NCBI GenBank assembly: GCA_025766275.1
Contig: JAFKAC010000044.1
Coordinates: 310,001 to 374,000 of the forward strand
Direction: 5' to 3'
DNA length: 64,000 nucleotides
Source of the DNA: Lactarius indigo
Lineage: Eukaryota; Basidiomycota; Agaricomycetes; Russulales; Russulaceae
Numbering within the stretch: position 1 is the stretch's first letter; every line of letters begins with the position of its first letter. Below are positions 10,600 through 21,732 of the stretch, one piece after another. A program made the translations under genes and the position numbers. The notes under the pieces were generated by a model. The model was given only the letters and a program-made list of their open reading frames with translations, did not search any database and was not told the origin of the DNA.

Positions 10600-11890
10600 C
10601 TCCCCCATTTCCCCCTGCTCGAGCTCCCAATGCGCTCCTGAAGGAAAGACGACGCACCGCAATACCGATCCCAGTGGAGGTCGTTTCCACAGCGCGAGGC
10701 GCGAAGGATCTTCATCCGCCTTAATAGTCTCGTCGACAGAGTAACCTGAAGGCGGAGTGTGCGAAACACCTGTCCACTCAGCAATAGAGAGCCGACCTGC
10801 GTGTACAGTGCTTGGAGCAAGACTTCGTGCTGATCAGTTAGAGCCAAAGCGAAGCGGGGGAGCCAACGCGTACCTCGTCTGAAATGCCCTCGAGACCCAG
10901 TTCAAGCGGCTCGAGCCCGCGCCCGTATTAGCCAGCGCGCCTAATAACCACCCATGCATGTGCACGTCTACGTCGGGCGTGAGTACGAGTCCGAGCTCTT
11001 TCAGCGAAGCTGCAAAGCACACCAAACAGCGCCGCATGGCGAAGGCCATTGTACAGGTTACTGGTGACGTGTAGCGTCACATGGCGCAGGGGACGGCCAG
11101 GAGCGAGCGCTTCTGCACTGCCGGCGCTGCTGTCGGGCACGGCAAGGTGAGGGGAGGCGGCAGCGGGCATGCCCTGCGCCACAGGGGGAACGCCGACGAT
11201 GAAGGGCAGAGCAAGGTCCATGGGACACGCGCAGGCCGGCGTAGCGAGAAAGTCATCAAAAAATGTGTGGGGAACATGCTGGCGGGCTGTGTGAGCGTGC
11301 TCGGCGACGCGGAGAGCAGCTCCGCATCGAAGGCTGACAGCGTGCGCTTGGAGCGACTACAAAGGACGGGCCGTGCGCCGTTAGATAGGCGCTCAGCGCG
11401 GACGTCGTCACGAACACTGCGAAGTGAGGTGCACTCGTGAGCCATGTGACGTACGCGTTGGCATCACCGGCTAACAGCTTGGGTGCGCTATAGAGTGCGA
11501 GCCGTGTTGAATTGCTGAAGTGCTTCGAGATGCGGGTGAGGACGGGCAGCCACGAGCGTGGGACATGCGCCAAGATGAGTGAGAGTAGGACCGATGAGCT
11601 CTGGCATGCCTGTTGTCGGGTGACCCGTGGGGTGCGTGGTTTGAATCTTTGTGGGCTGATTGTTGTGCAGTGCGATGATGGCGGTGCAGGTGCAGACTCT
11701 GTCAGAGAGTGCAGGTATGGGGGTGAACTGAGTATGCGGGCGCGGGTGGGGTAGTTGGAAGGAGGATGGGACGATGTGTGTTGGTATTCTAGGGAACACC
11801 TCGGGCATGCACGGGAAGGAGGGTGAGGCTGGTTGGCGCAGCTCAACAAATGATGCTGGTCCGTCGCCCTAGGCTGCTGGGAGGACAAGT
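10600..11890 (-). pseudogene. Decayed GC-rich coding region of unknown family
   Basis: The minus strand has protein-like composition spread over three frames. There is a Ser/Pro/Thr-rich part (11888 to about 11600), then a helical stretch with SLILAHVPRSW and LALYSAPKLLAG (11600-11400). After frame changes come RRCLVCFAASLKELGLVLTPD (11030-10960) and HEVLLQALYTQVGSLLLSGQ (10830-10780). The Leu/Ala-rich helices suggest an armadillo/HEAT-like repeat protein, but no family could be named. No splice-site pair was found that rejoins the frames, so a pseudogene is more likely than a spliced gene. Confidence 0.3.
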
Positions 11891-12239
11891 ATCTGAAGAT
11901 GGAGGAGACGGCGAGCGGCTAGCAAAGCGGGACACCGGAGATGTGGGAAATGGTACCTTTGAAGAAGGGGCGTCCCTACCCCCCGCGGAAATGCAACAGG
12001 GAAGTAATGGTGGTCATTCGCCTGTGCAGGGATTCGAGATGGAGGATAAGATGTCAAAGAGATTGTGGATAGTGAGTCCATGAGACTGGACGTGTCTTTG
12101 ATATCAAGACTTTTGAGACTGTTGGGACCTATGCATGAGCGACGGCATGACGCAAGGAAGAGGGTGTTGTAGGGGGGTGGAAGGGAACAGGCTGACTGGA
12201 AGTGTGTGTGCTCTACAAGACCGGTGGGTTCTGTCTGTC

Positions 12240-12380
12240 TCCGTGCCTGTCAGAAAGACCTGGTGACGTATCTAATGGGGCTCTCCGTTGTCTCACAGAC
12301 TCTTCGTAGAACAAATGTCTTTCCTATAATGAGGACTCGGAACTTGACCTTTGAAATTCAACAAAAGGTTGTATTGGAAC
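12240..12380 (-). pseudogene. Fragment of a second GTPase copy lacking the P-loop glycines
   Basis: The minus strand reads KFRVLIIGKTFVLRRVCETT then ESPIRYV. It parallels the GTPase exon at 8575-8369 (FRVLIIGRANAGKTSILKRI and CETTESPI). Five residues including the first Walker A glycines are missing, so it could not bind GTP normally. Only this exon-sized piece is recognisable; the DNA around it shows no other GTPase exon. Confidence 0.55.
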
Positions 12381-13213
12381 GGCAGAAGCAACAGTCATTG
12401 ATTGATTCGACCCCATTCTCGAATCTCGATCGATGGCTCACACGATTCACCTTCCTCACTTGACCGCCACTGTGCCACCAGTCATTCAACCAATCTCAGG
12501 CAACTCGGCCATATTAATTCATGTCGACATCTTGTTCTATCATTAAATGCATTCGCAATGTTCCAAAGCGGATTGCCGACATAACACCTAACTAGGTCAG
12601 TGGAATGACCATCTGCTTTTCCTTAGATTTCTCCATCTTACCCACGAACCCAGAGTACATTCATCGGCATGTAGAACGTCTGGGTCAGCCCCTCCACATT
12701 ATACTCCTCATGCAGACCTCATGTTTGATATCGTGCGTCGTGCCTACCTTGCTCCAACATATCCCGCTCATCACCTGGTTCCAGTTGAAAGATTAAGATC
12801 CTATTCAAGAGGAGCCTATATTTTCAACAGCACCATCCTCATCATGGCCTAGCTTATTACCAAATGATGGGACCACACCCACACTACAGTCCTCGTAAAT
12901 ACTTGCATATGCAAAGATGATGGGGCAACCCATACGTTGCAGCCTACAAGCAGTCCAAGTGCTGTCTGCCCCTGATAATCTGCAAGCGCATGTTCAAGAC
13001 CCTAGGTGTGGTCTTTTGCATGGCATTCGGGAGCATCCCGCGTCCAAACAGGACAGACTTTGAGATGCTTCGCGTGTCATTGTGGCACTCGGACCCCCCA
13101 TACCTCACAGATCTCCCACTGCTGTCCCTTGTCTTCATCTCCCCAGCTCTGTGCCTCCTTATATTCAGCCTGAAAAGGTTGCTGGGCTGCAGGACGCATC
13201 TGAGCAGCCCTTC
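12381..13213. other. No gene recognised
   Basis: Only short ORFs without known motifs were seen. The last five bases (CCTTC) are the left target-site duplication of the adjoining solo LTR. Confidence 0.35.
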
Positions 13214-14017
13214 TGTTACGATTTCGCCCCCTCGACCTCGACAAACGGCAATATGAAGGACACGATCACGTGAAGAAGAGGGAGATAACGAAGAAAAGGC
13301 TAAGATAAGCCAAAAACCAAGAGATAAGTGCCCCGGCCCACGAGTTCACTGGACCTTCTGCAATGATGCGCAGAACTGTAGGTTCCATCGGCCTGGATAA
13401 AGGCAACACCCGAGTCGCCTGTCACGTGACCCCGGCACGTGACCTGGCTAGAATGCACCGGAAGAGTCCAGATGAGCTTGTGCCTGGCTGACTGATGTTT
13501 GGTACCTGATGACTGATACTGATTGCAGATGACTCATAGACGATTACACTGTTACGATAAGGATGACTGATGCCTCGTTCTGATTGGTTGACTGACTGTA
13601 TGCTGACTGATGATTACACATTCCTGATGACACTCTTACTGTATGATTACTCACCCTAGGATCATTGTATTAGGGTCTCTGAGTTTGAACCTTACGATGG
13701 CCAGAGTATAAGTAGGGTAGCTTGTATCCCCTATTCTCTAGCTTGAGATCTTGTGGAATTGTACCTGCTGTTTGCGGCTTTCCCTCTATCTTTTGAGCTG
13801 GGCTGTTCGCTGTCCCTTTGGGCTGTCTGCTCATCCCCCCTTTCTCCTCCCTTATCTGCCTCTCAGTGCTTTTAGCTGATAGAAGGCTGCTAGTACCTTT
13901 GTCGACTAGGGGACGCCTTGGCTGTATTTGCCTCCCCTGTAAGTTGGCTGACGTCTTGGGGCATCGTGTTCCCACAGTGCCGTCCAAGTCGGACACTACG
14001 CCAGTACAAGCGTAACA
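13214..14017 (+). mobile_element. Solo LTR, element-D-related, TSD CCTTC
   Basis: An 804-bp unit starts TGTTACGAT and ends AAGCGTAACA, flanked on both sides by CCTTC (13209-13213 and 14018-14022). Its 3' end (TCCAAGTCGGAC ... GCGTAACA) and an internal CCTAGGAT...TAGGGT stretch resemble the LTRs of element D. That gives plus orientation and a related but older or longer LTR. No internal retroelement sequence lies beside it, so it is a product of LTR-LTR recombination. Confidence 0.85.
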
Positions 14018-14855
14018 CCTTCTGCACGGGCATGGCAGGCAAGACTCCCCAACCAACCTCCCCCCTGTTACCATGGCAACAGAGGTGGCGGTGTGATCAG
14101 GCATATGGGTGTTGGTGAGAATGCTGTCTGGAGCTTTGAACTTGAACTCAAATCACTTTTCTGATCCTCCAATGGTGCACAACGATGCGGCACCCATTCC
14201 TGGGCACATGGAGAGAGAGAGCCCACTATGATCTCAACAAGGCTGCAGCCCGCGGTGGTGTATGGTTAGCACTTGACCTCTATCGACCTTGTAGGTTCGT
14301 ATTGCCCCATATGTCAAATTCCTATTCCGCATCGTCTCACAGACATCAATTCACCTTAGGAAAAAATAACAAGCCCAACAATGACATCCTTCCAGTTGAC
14401 ATATTTGAACTCAAGAACTACCCAGGCATCTTGCATTTACCCAACCCCAAATCCCTCAGAGAAGAAAAGCAACTTTAAAGCTCCATCTGTGCTGAGCCAT
14501 TCCACCCTTCCCCACCACAAGAAAACATGATGATGGCACCCGAGTTGAGGCTTCATTGCTTGCACATCTAGTGGCTTTTGCTGCGATGCATGGCATCTTG
14601 CCCGCTGTGCTGGAGATGTGTTCAATCAGGAGCAGAGAGGTGAAGGTGCAGGAGTGGTCACAAGTGCAAGGCGAGGGGAAAGCAGTTCTGTTCATCCCAG
14701 TGTGTGCCGTCCAGCTGTGCCCATACCCCCTCTCTCTAATGCTTAGGTAGATCTGATGTCCTGGGAGAATTCCAAAAATTGACTGAAGTTTCATGACCTC
14801 CACGCGTCTCTTCCTCTCTCTGTGGGGTTGCATCAACACACAACCTCTCCGGACG
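14018..14855. other. Host spacer with weak plus-strand exon candidates
   Basis: A plus-strand frame at 14338-14478 contains FELKNYPGILHLPNP and follows a plausible acceptor (CTCACAG at 14334-14340). It may belong to the same gene as the exon ending at 15001. No family was recognised. Confidence 0.25.
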
Positions 14856-15001
14856 CACCAGTGCCCTCCTTCAGGAGTCCGGGCCATACATCAGAGTTGG
14901 CCTCATTGATTTTTGGATGTTGGCCTTTAGGGATGGCTATTATGGAGATGCTCGTGGGAAGATGTACACCATAGCAGCGCAGCCAGGACGTATGAGGGAG
15001 C
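14856..15001 (+). pseudogene. Host exon truncated by retroelement insertion
   Basis: The plus strand is open and protein-like: SGPYIRVGLIDFWMLAFRDG, then YYGDARGKMYTIAAQPG, then RMREL. It stops abruptly at about 15001, where retroelement-like sequence begins. The continuation would have to lie beyond the inserted elements and was not found. The family is unknown. Confidence 0.35.
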
Positions 15002-15078
15002 TGTTGTGATGACTCACTGTCACTTGACAGGGGGTCATGATGTAGGCAGAGACTGGGGGCTGAAGAGGGTGTGGAGAA
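15002..15078 (-). repeat. Probable end fragment of element B 3' LTR, split by element A
   Basis: These 77 bases and those from 23040 on would be contiguous without element A and its GAGAA duplication. The combined stretch up to 23640 would start TGTTGTGATG and end ATGACA, a plausible LTR of about 680 bp. The outer boundary is a guess because no second copy of this LTR is in the window. Confidence 0.35.
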
Positions 15079-15855
15079 TGTAGCGGTATGACTTATCGCT
15101 TACAACTAGACCAAGGTGAAGGTTAGCGAACTGAACTGGGAGCACACCCAAGCCTAGCGCGGAGACAAGTCACGCGCCGAACGTACAGGCACAGCGGAGA
15201 GTAGACACACATGAGGACTTTATACAAGTCCGAAGGTCAGGTGATCACGCTGTGGCACGCTGAGTGGAGAACCAAGAGGACAAGTTAACATTGGAGAAGT
15301 AAGGGAATACAAAGGGTGATACGCACCTGAGTGGAGAACCAAGAGGACAAGTTGGCTCCACTCAGGACGTTACATGAGGGTCTATATACTATGCTGCGGC
15401 TGAGTTCGAATTACTATAGAACCTTGTTACTAAAGGTATATGTAATAGTAATGAGTCAGACGCTGACGCGTCGTATCTAATAATAGCCTTATCTATTGTG
15501 CTGACTGATGCACAGTCATTAAGGCTGACAGAACAGTGACGTGTCCTTATCTATGAGTCACAACCCTATGACAACGTAGTCTAGAACTATCTAGAACCTT
15601 CCCTGCTTATCGTCCAATGAGAAACTACTATACTAATGTGGAAGGTGACCTAAAGAGGTAATGTCCAATAAGGAAGTTACTATCCCAGGGTCACGTGCTT
15701 GTGGGTGCACATGTTGGCATCACGTGACTAACCATCTTATCATATCTAATGATAAGGACTTGGATGTTTGAGCACAACGTTGGAGTCTCATATCTTTTAC
15801 CAAATAAATCCGTAAAAATATGGAAAAATAGGGCAAAAATAGAGCGTCTGTGACA
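15079..15855 (-). repeat. Element A 3' LTR with internal duplication
   Basis: A 777-bp LTR, minus orientation (TGTCACAGAC...CGCTACA read on the minus strand). Compared with the 5' LTR it carries 67 extra bases around 15260-15350: CTGAGTGGAGAACCAAGAGG occurs twice, separated by unique sequence. This LTR therefore has two copies of the self-priming decamer. Confidence 0.93.
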
Positions 15856-15867
15856 TCACCCCCCTTC

Positions 15868-18800
15868 TTAAGGGTCGACGTCCGTGTTGGCCAATGTATC
15901 CACATGATGAGCTTGCCAAGGTAAGGATGCGTATATAAGAGCCGCTATTTTTCTAGGCGCGCCCGGGTTTGAGGAGTGGAACTCCTTAACCGCATCGGGG
16001 GCGTGTGCTAGGTTCTTAGCCGGTTCCCATGTATCCTCACCCTCACCGTATCCTTTCCAACGGACGAGGTACTTAAGAGTACGACCAAAGAGTTTAGAAT
16101 CTCTAATATGGTCAACTTCATACTCTTCTTCTCCCTCGACTGTTACTGGATCGGGTGGTGGAGGTGTAAGCCCATTGACTTCGTTTCCTTTATAAGGAGA
16201 GAGGCAATCTACATGAAATACATCATGGATCCATAATGCAGGGGGTAGTGCAAGCTTATAGTCGACGTCACTTATGACTCTAGTGACTTCAAATGGGCCT
16301 AATTGCCTAGGTCCTAATTTGGACGACTGTTGATGTATCTTTATCTGTTTAGCTTGCAACCAGACTTTATCCCCGACGTTAAAGGAGTATGGCTTAGTCC
16401 TTTGTTCAACGTCTGTCTGCATTCGCCTTTTACTTAGGCATAGAGCCGCCTCTGCATCCTTGCGAGCGGAAACTAAGTGCTGAAGGCACTTATCGAGCAA
16501 CGGAATACCCGTAGGTCTACCAGCAGGAATAGTGAAGTCAGGCATAAAGCCATATAGTAGCTCAAAGGGGGTATGACCCGTGGCCAAGTTGAGTCTACTG
16601 TTGACTACGAATTCTGCTGTAGGAAGCAGGTCTGCCCAATCATCTTGTCTCTTGCTAATGAACATGCGCAGATATATTTCAACTTCTTGATTTTTGCGCT
16701 CGACCTGTCCATTAGCTTGAGGGTGATAGGCTGTAGTAAGACCTGCGTCTATTCCAAGTCGCTTATAAAGGGCATGCATACTTCGCGCTGCAAATTGGGG
16801 TCCTCTATCGCTTATAACCTTGCGAGGGATCCCATGCAGGGGGAAGACTTGCTCAAAGTAGATGGATGCCACCCCGTCAGCCGTTATCTGAGAAGTTACG
16901 GGGAACAGATGGATCTGCTTGGTATAATGATCTACAATGTTTAAGATCATATCCTTCCCATGTGACATAGGCAGTGGACCGATCAGATCGATCCCAACCA
17001 TCTGCCAAGGTCCCTCAGGTACTTCTTGCGGCTGAATGGTTGCTTTGGGGTGTAGATCTTTGCGATAACGTTGGCATCGATCACATCCTTCTACGTATGA
17101 GGCGATAAAGCTTGACATGCGTGGCCACCAATAATAGTGACTAACTAGCTCTATGGTTCCATTCTTTCCAGGGTGTCCGGTAGTGACCGAGTCGTGGCAA
17201 GACTTTACCACGTCCCTGCGAAGGGCACGATCATTTGGGACATATAAATTACCCCGGTGGTAGACGAAACCATTTTCTTCTTCCCACATTAAGACGCCAT
17301 CCGTGAGAGCTTTAGGAGCGGTCTTAGATATACTTTTAAGACCCTCTATGACTTCAGCTTCTCTAATGGATGCAAGCTTAATGTGACTCCCTAGGGAATC
17401 TGTTTCAGGGACGAAGTGCGCTTTAGTGGCAGCTAGGAAATGCTCAGGTTTTAATACCTGAACCTGGCGGTTATCTTCAGAATCTCGGACTTGGTCTCGT
17501 GAGAAACGACTTAATGCATCGGCTTGCATAGATTCTCCTTTCTTGTAAGTGATCTTGAAGGCAAACCAACTTAAGAACAAGGCCCATCTAGCTTGGCGCC
17601 TATTTAAGTCTTTCATGGTTGCCCACCATTCCATGTTCTTATGGTCGGTGATCACTTTGAAAGAGATGCCTTCGAGGAAGTGTCTCCAGTCCTCTAAGGC
17701 GTGGATTAAGCCGAGCATTTCTCTGTTGTAAATCTCATAATTGCATTCTTCTCTACTCATAGACTGTGAGCGATACGCAATAGGGTGCCAGAGACCGTCC
17801 GGGTACTTCTGAGTTAAAATACCTCCAGTAGCAAATCCTGAGGCATCTACCTCGACTCTAGTTGGAAGGTTCGGATCGTAAACCTTAAGGATAGGTTCTT
17901 GTACGAAACGTTCCTTCAACAGGTCAAAGGCTTTTTGCTGTTCAGACTGCCAAGTCCAAGGAGTATCTTTCTTAGTAAGGTCATGAAGGGGACGGGCAAT
18001 GGCTGCGAAGTCCTTGATGAACCTTCTATAGAAATTGGCGAACCCGATGAATGCTCTTACTTCTTTGAGCATAGTTGGGGTTGGCCACTCCTTCACTGCA
18101 GAGACCTTGCCAGGGTCTATCTGCACTTCTCCGGGATGGATGATCATCCCAAGGTACTCCATTTCTTGCTTCTCAAAATCGCATTTCTCAGGTTTGAGAT
18201 AAAGGTCGTGTTGCTCTAACCTTGTTAACACCTCGCGTACAATTTTGCGATGATGTTCGAGGTTATTGCTATAGATGAGAATGTCATCCATATATACAGT
18301 GACCTCGCCTTGCGCGATAAGATCAGCAAAGACGGCGTTCATTAAGGCTTGGAAGGTGGTGGGGCTATTGGTCATGCCGAAGTACATGACTTTTGGTTCG
18401 TATAGACCCCTATTGGTGACAATGGCAACTTTCCATTCATTGCCTTCTTTGATGCAGATGTTATGATATCCCCATCGAACGTCGAACTTAGTGAAGTACT
18501 GAGCTCCCTTAAGCCTATTAATAATATCTGCAGCGAGTGGAAGTGGATATCGGTTCTTAATGGTGATTTTATTAAGATGTTGATAATCCTGGACTAGACA
18601 GAGCTTTCCGTCCTTTTTCTTGATGAAGAACACAGGGGATGCCATAGGTGACTTAGATGGCACTAAATATCCTTTCCCTATGTGTTCATCTAGGAATTTA
18701 TCCAGTTCTACTTGCTCGCTGGGTGACATGGGGTACATCTTGACCTTCCAGTGTTTTACTGAATCTGGTTCCAGGTCTATGGCGTGGTCCCATGGCTGAT

Positions 18801-19757
18801 GTTCAGGGAGTCTCTGGGATTCTTCCTCAGAGAAGACTTTTGCGAAGTCACGGTAGTGTTCAGGAACCATTTCTTCGAAGGTCTTTTTAGGTTTGGAGGT
18901 TATGACTTTCTCGGCAATCTGTTGAGAGTACGTAAAACCGGCCAAACAGAAGACTTCGTCAGAGACGGTGTCCAACACTTTCTCCGCAAGGAGACGGTGG
19001 CGTTCCATACGGTTAGCCATAATGCGCGTCACCTCTATCTCTATCTCCGGTGCAGCTATTTCAGTGCTGGAGTTGAGACGCATAGTGCCTTCCTGCCAAT
19101 CTATGTGCGGGTTCCGATGTCTAAGCCAAGGCAGTCCCAATATTACTCGTTCTGGGCCTAGTGACGTGACCATAAAGTCGAACTTTTCTGCGCTAGGACC
19201 GACTTTGAGGATGAGTGTTACTTTATGGGTAATACTGCCGGCTTCGTTGAGCGTCCCGTCTATGTTATAGAGGGTGATGGGATGCTCCAACAGAACTTGC
19301 AACATCTTGTGGCAGTCAGCGTACTTCTTGTCCAGGAACAACGAAGTTGCTCCGGAATCTACCATGGCTGCTACTTTTACAGTACGATGATGTCCTTGTA
19401 GTTCAACAGAAATATGAAAATGAGATCTGCTATCTTTTGTTTCGGGAATAATACATGAAGAAAGCACTGCATCAGAAATCATCACTTGCGGCGCTGCTAC
19501 AAATTGTGGAGCAATCGGAACACTAATATTATTGTTCATCTCCGAGGCAGATGTAGATGTAGAATCAGAACAGGAAGCCGAGACATCACTACTATCAACA
19601 TTACAGGCAGAAACGAAGTGGTACGTAGGAATTACAGATTGGTCCAAGTCCGAAACGAGGCGAGATCGTAGGCATATCTTACAACTACACAAGGCCGAGT
19701 CAACCATATCTGTTTTACAGGGGGAGTCCGCAGCTATGACTACCCCTGGATCTAAAA
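15868..19757 (-). CDS. pol: Element A Pol polyprotein
   Basis: Open for about 1290 codons. The first ATG is at 19707, but the frame opens at the gag stop in the -1 frame, so Pol is probably made as Gag-Pol. Counting from that ATG: aspartic protease DSGA near 117-120; reverse transcriptase with FDVRWGYHN near 408 and YMDD at 472-475; RNase H EVDAS near 619; integrase zinc finger with H838, H845, C875 and C878; integrase catalytic D907, D967 and E1003; C-terminal chromodomain LKYLVRWKGYGEGEDTWEPA near 1220. The chromodomain places it in the chromoviruses, which target heterochromatin. Part of the active site is slightly unusual: CIKEGNEWKVAIVT replaces the common KAAFKT. No lesion was seen, and the stop is 13 nt before the 3' LTR. 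Confidence 0.93.
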
Positions 19758-20981
19758 AGCCGCCTTAAGAGCGTTGATTTGCTCTTGCTGGGCTGTGAGC
19801 GCCGCCAATAACTTTGCCACGTCTGCCTGGGACGTATTGGCTTTGGGCGGTGCAGAAATACTTGTTTGGGCGGTGGAAGCCGCTGACTGACTGGAAGAAG
19901 GTTGAGAGGGGGTCTCCTCACTACTGGCCGCAGCTTTCGCTTTGGTGGGTTTCCCCATGAATTTGAGCATGCAGATGGGTGCCCTATGTCCGACCTTTTG
20001 ACAATGGTGGCATACGTCGCGATCGTGGTTTCCATCCTTCTTTGAGTGGTCCTTAGAACCACACCCGTAACACTTGCCTTGCATGTGTTTTTGATAGTCC
20101 TGCCAGGTCTTTCCGCCGGATGCGGGCTTGCTCGTGCTGGATCCCTGCTGATGTGATGCGTCAACTTGCATCGTGTCTGGATCGGACGGCTTGCCTGCAG
20201 GCAAGATCGACTGGCTGGACGAACCGCCCTTCTTCTCCGAGTCCCTCTGTCTCAGTCGCTGATCTAGCGACTGTGAGACCTGTTTGAGGTCGTCGAAGTC
20301 GGCGTGGGCCTTGTCCGTCAAGGCGAGAGCGTCTTTCACACGGTCCGAGAGACCATCATAAAAGTGGGTGCGGAGGTCTGCTTTTGACCATCCAGTTTGT
20401 CCAGAGTATTGTTTGAACACGGACCGGTACTCTGCAACCGATCCACGGCCCTGTTTTGTCTTCTTCAGCTGCTCCCTCACTGTCTCCGTGGTGTCGAGGG
20501 GCGAGAACCGTCGGTTAAACTCTTTGACGAATTTGTCCCAAGAACTACCGAACGGGATTTTGTTTTGCTGAAGTTGCTCAAGGTAGGGGAGAGCCCATGA
20601 CTTGGCTTCCCCTTCCATGAGGTTAAGAACCGCCATAATCCAGCGGTCTTCTGCCTGGAAGTACATGCCCTGGGCCGGGTCCCAGGTATTCATAGCATCC
20701 TGCTGTGAGCCTGCCCAATTATGGAAGGCTGCAAGGAAGTGACGGGCATCTGTAGAGTTGCCTTTCCCATCCCAGGCTTTGGGATGGGCCACTACTTCCT
20801 TGTGCTTAGGGCTGGGCTTGGCCGCGGTTGCTGAAACCTGTGCGGTCAAATCCGTGACCTTTTGTGTGAGTATGCTGACTACTTGGCCCAAATTGCTTAT
20901 GAGGCGCAAGCAGTCATTAAGAGTTGGGGGCGGAGCAGGAGCTGTTGGTGTGGTGGGAGCGGCGGCAGCGGCGGCGGACAT
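19752..20981 (-). CDS. gag: Element A Gag
   Basis: 409 codons from ATG 20981 to TAG 19752. An Ala/Pro-rich start is followed by a retrotransposon Gag core with WAGSQQDAMNTW and FVKEFNRRFSPLDTTETVRE. Two zinc-knuckle-like motifs follow near residue 320: CYGCGSKDHSKKD, which lacks the last Cys, and a complete CHHCQKVGHRAPIC. Gag coats the RNA and forms the particle. The frame stays open and strongly charged for about 90 codons upstream of this ATG (KEEKEWIKNFDNWDDFDEDK), overlapping ORF1 in a +1 relation. The true Gag may therefore start by another route. Confidence 0.9.
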   Translation of the reverse strand: MSAAAAAAPTTPTAPAPPPTLNDCLRLISNLGQVVSILTQKVTDLTAQVSATAAKPSPKHKEVVAHPKAWDGKGNSTDARHFLAAFHNWAGSQQDAMNTWDPAQGMYFQAEDRWIMAVLNLMEGEAKSWALPYLEQLQQNKIPFGSSWDKFVKEFNRRFSPLDTTETVREQLKKTKQGRGSVAEYRSVFKQYSGQTGWSKADLRTHFYDGLSDRVKDALALTDKAHADFDDLKQVSQSLDQRLRQRDSEKKGGSSSQSILPAGKPSDPDTMQVDASHQQGSSTSKPASGGKTWQDYQKHMQGKCYGCGSKDHSKKDGNHDRDVCHHCQKVGHRAPICMLKFMGKPTKAKAAASSEETPSQPSSSQSAASTAQTSISAPPKANTSQADVAKLLAALTAQQEQINALKAAF

Positions 20982-21117
20982 CCTGTCTAACTCGTCTTGT
21001 CTTTTTCTCTCCTCATACTTTCTGATCGACTCCCTTCTGTCTTCGATGAGGTGAAGCTGTTTGTCTTCGTCAAAGTCGTCCCAGTTGTCGAAGTTCTTGA
21101 TCCACTCTTTTTCTTCT

Positions 21118-21732
21118 TTAGAGAGGATCGTTTTGTACTTGGATGTTACTCCGGTGGGATACTGAGCTTGAGCTTGAGCTGCTCTCTGTTTCCCTTTGGG
21201 AGCTATCGTGGGAGTGGACGGAAGGTGGAGGAGAGAGTTGAGGAACGAGTGCTGCCACGAAGGCGATCAGCTGAGGGACAGTAAAAGGGGTGCCCGCAAC
21301 GAGGCCGGAGATGCCGTAAAGTTCTAGAAGGGCGAAGCGAAACTGTCTATCATAGTAGATGGCACGGATGTATGCTTCCGTGTCGTTTCGGGGTTCTCCT
21401 TCTAGAGAGAAAATATAATGGACTTCTTCACCAGCAAAGACTTCTTGCTGATGAATAACGGGGAGTGTGTAGGGGTCGTCAACGAGTGTCTCGTTGGAGG
21501 AGGAGTGCGCCAATTGATAGGAGTCCTCTGAAACTGCTGTCGGAGTTGGAGATGCAAATCGAGGTGAGGGGATTGGGTCAGAGGACGATTGACCTGCTCC
21601 TTGAACATGTAGCGATGCCGAAGCAGAGGCTGAGTTTGGAGTGAAATATGATCTTTGGGGAGATGGGGGCGCTGGGACAGGGAGTATCATTTCCTGTCTC
21701 CTCCTGAAGAGACGTCGAAGACGCTGACGCAC
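21118..21732 (-). CDS. Element A extra ORF upstream of gag
   Basis: 204 codons starting MRQRLRRLFRRRQEMILPVP, basic at the N-terminus. A Ser/Pro-rich middle follows, then a predicted helical part (YIRAIYYDRQFRFALLELYG, FVAALVPQL) and a Ser-rich end. I do not recognise a family. It lies between the leader and gag on the same strand, and gag-frame coding runs underneath its last ~120 bases in the +1 frame. It could be an N-terminal extension of Gag reached by frameshifting, or a separate protein. Confidence 0.6.
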   Translation of the reverse strand: MRQRLRRLFRRRQEMILPVPAPPSPQRSYFTPNSASASASLHVQGAGQSSSDPIPSPRFASPTPTAVSEDSYQLAHSSSNETLVDDPYTLPVIHQQEVFAGEEVHYIFSLEGEPRNDTEAYIRAIYYDRQFRFALLELYGISGLVAGTPFTVPQLIAFVAALVPQLSPPPSVHSHDSSQRETESSSSSSSVSHRSNIQVQNDPL

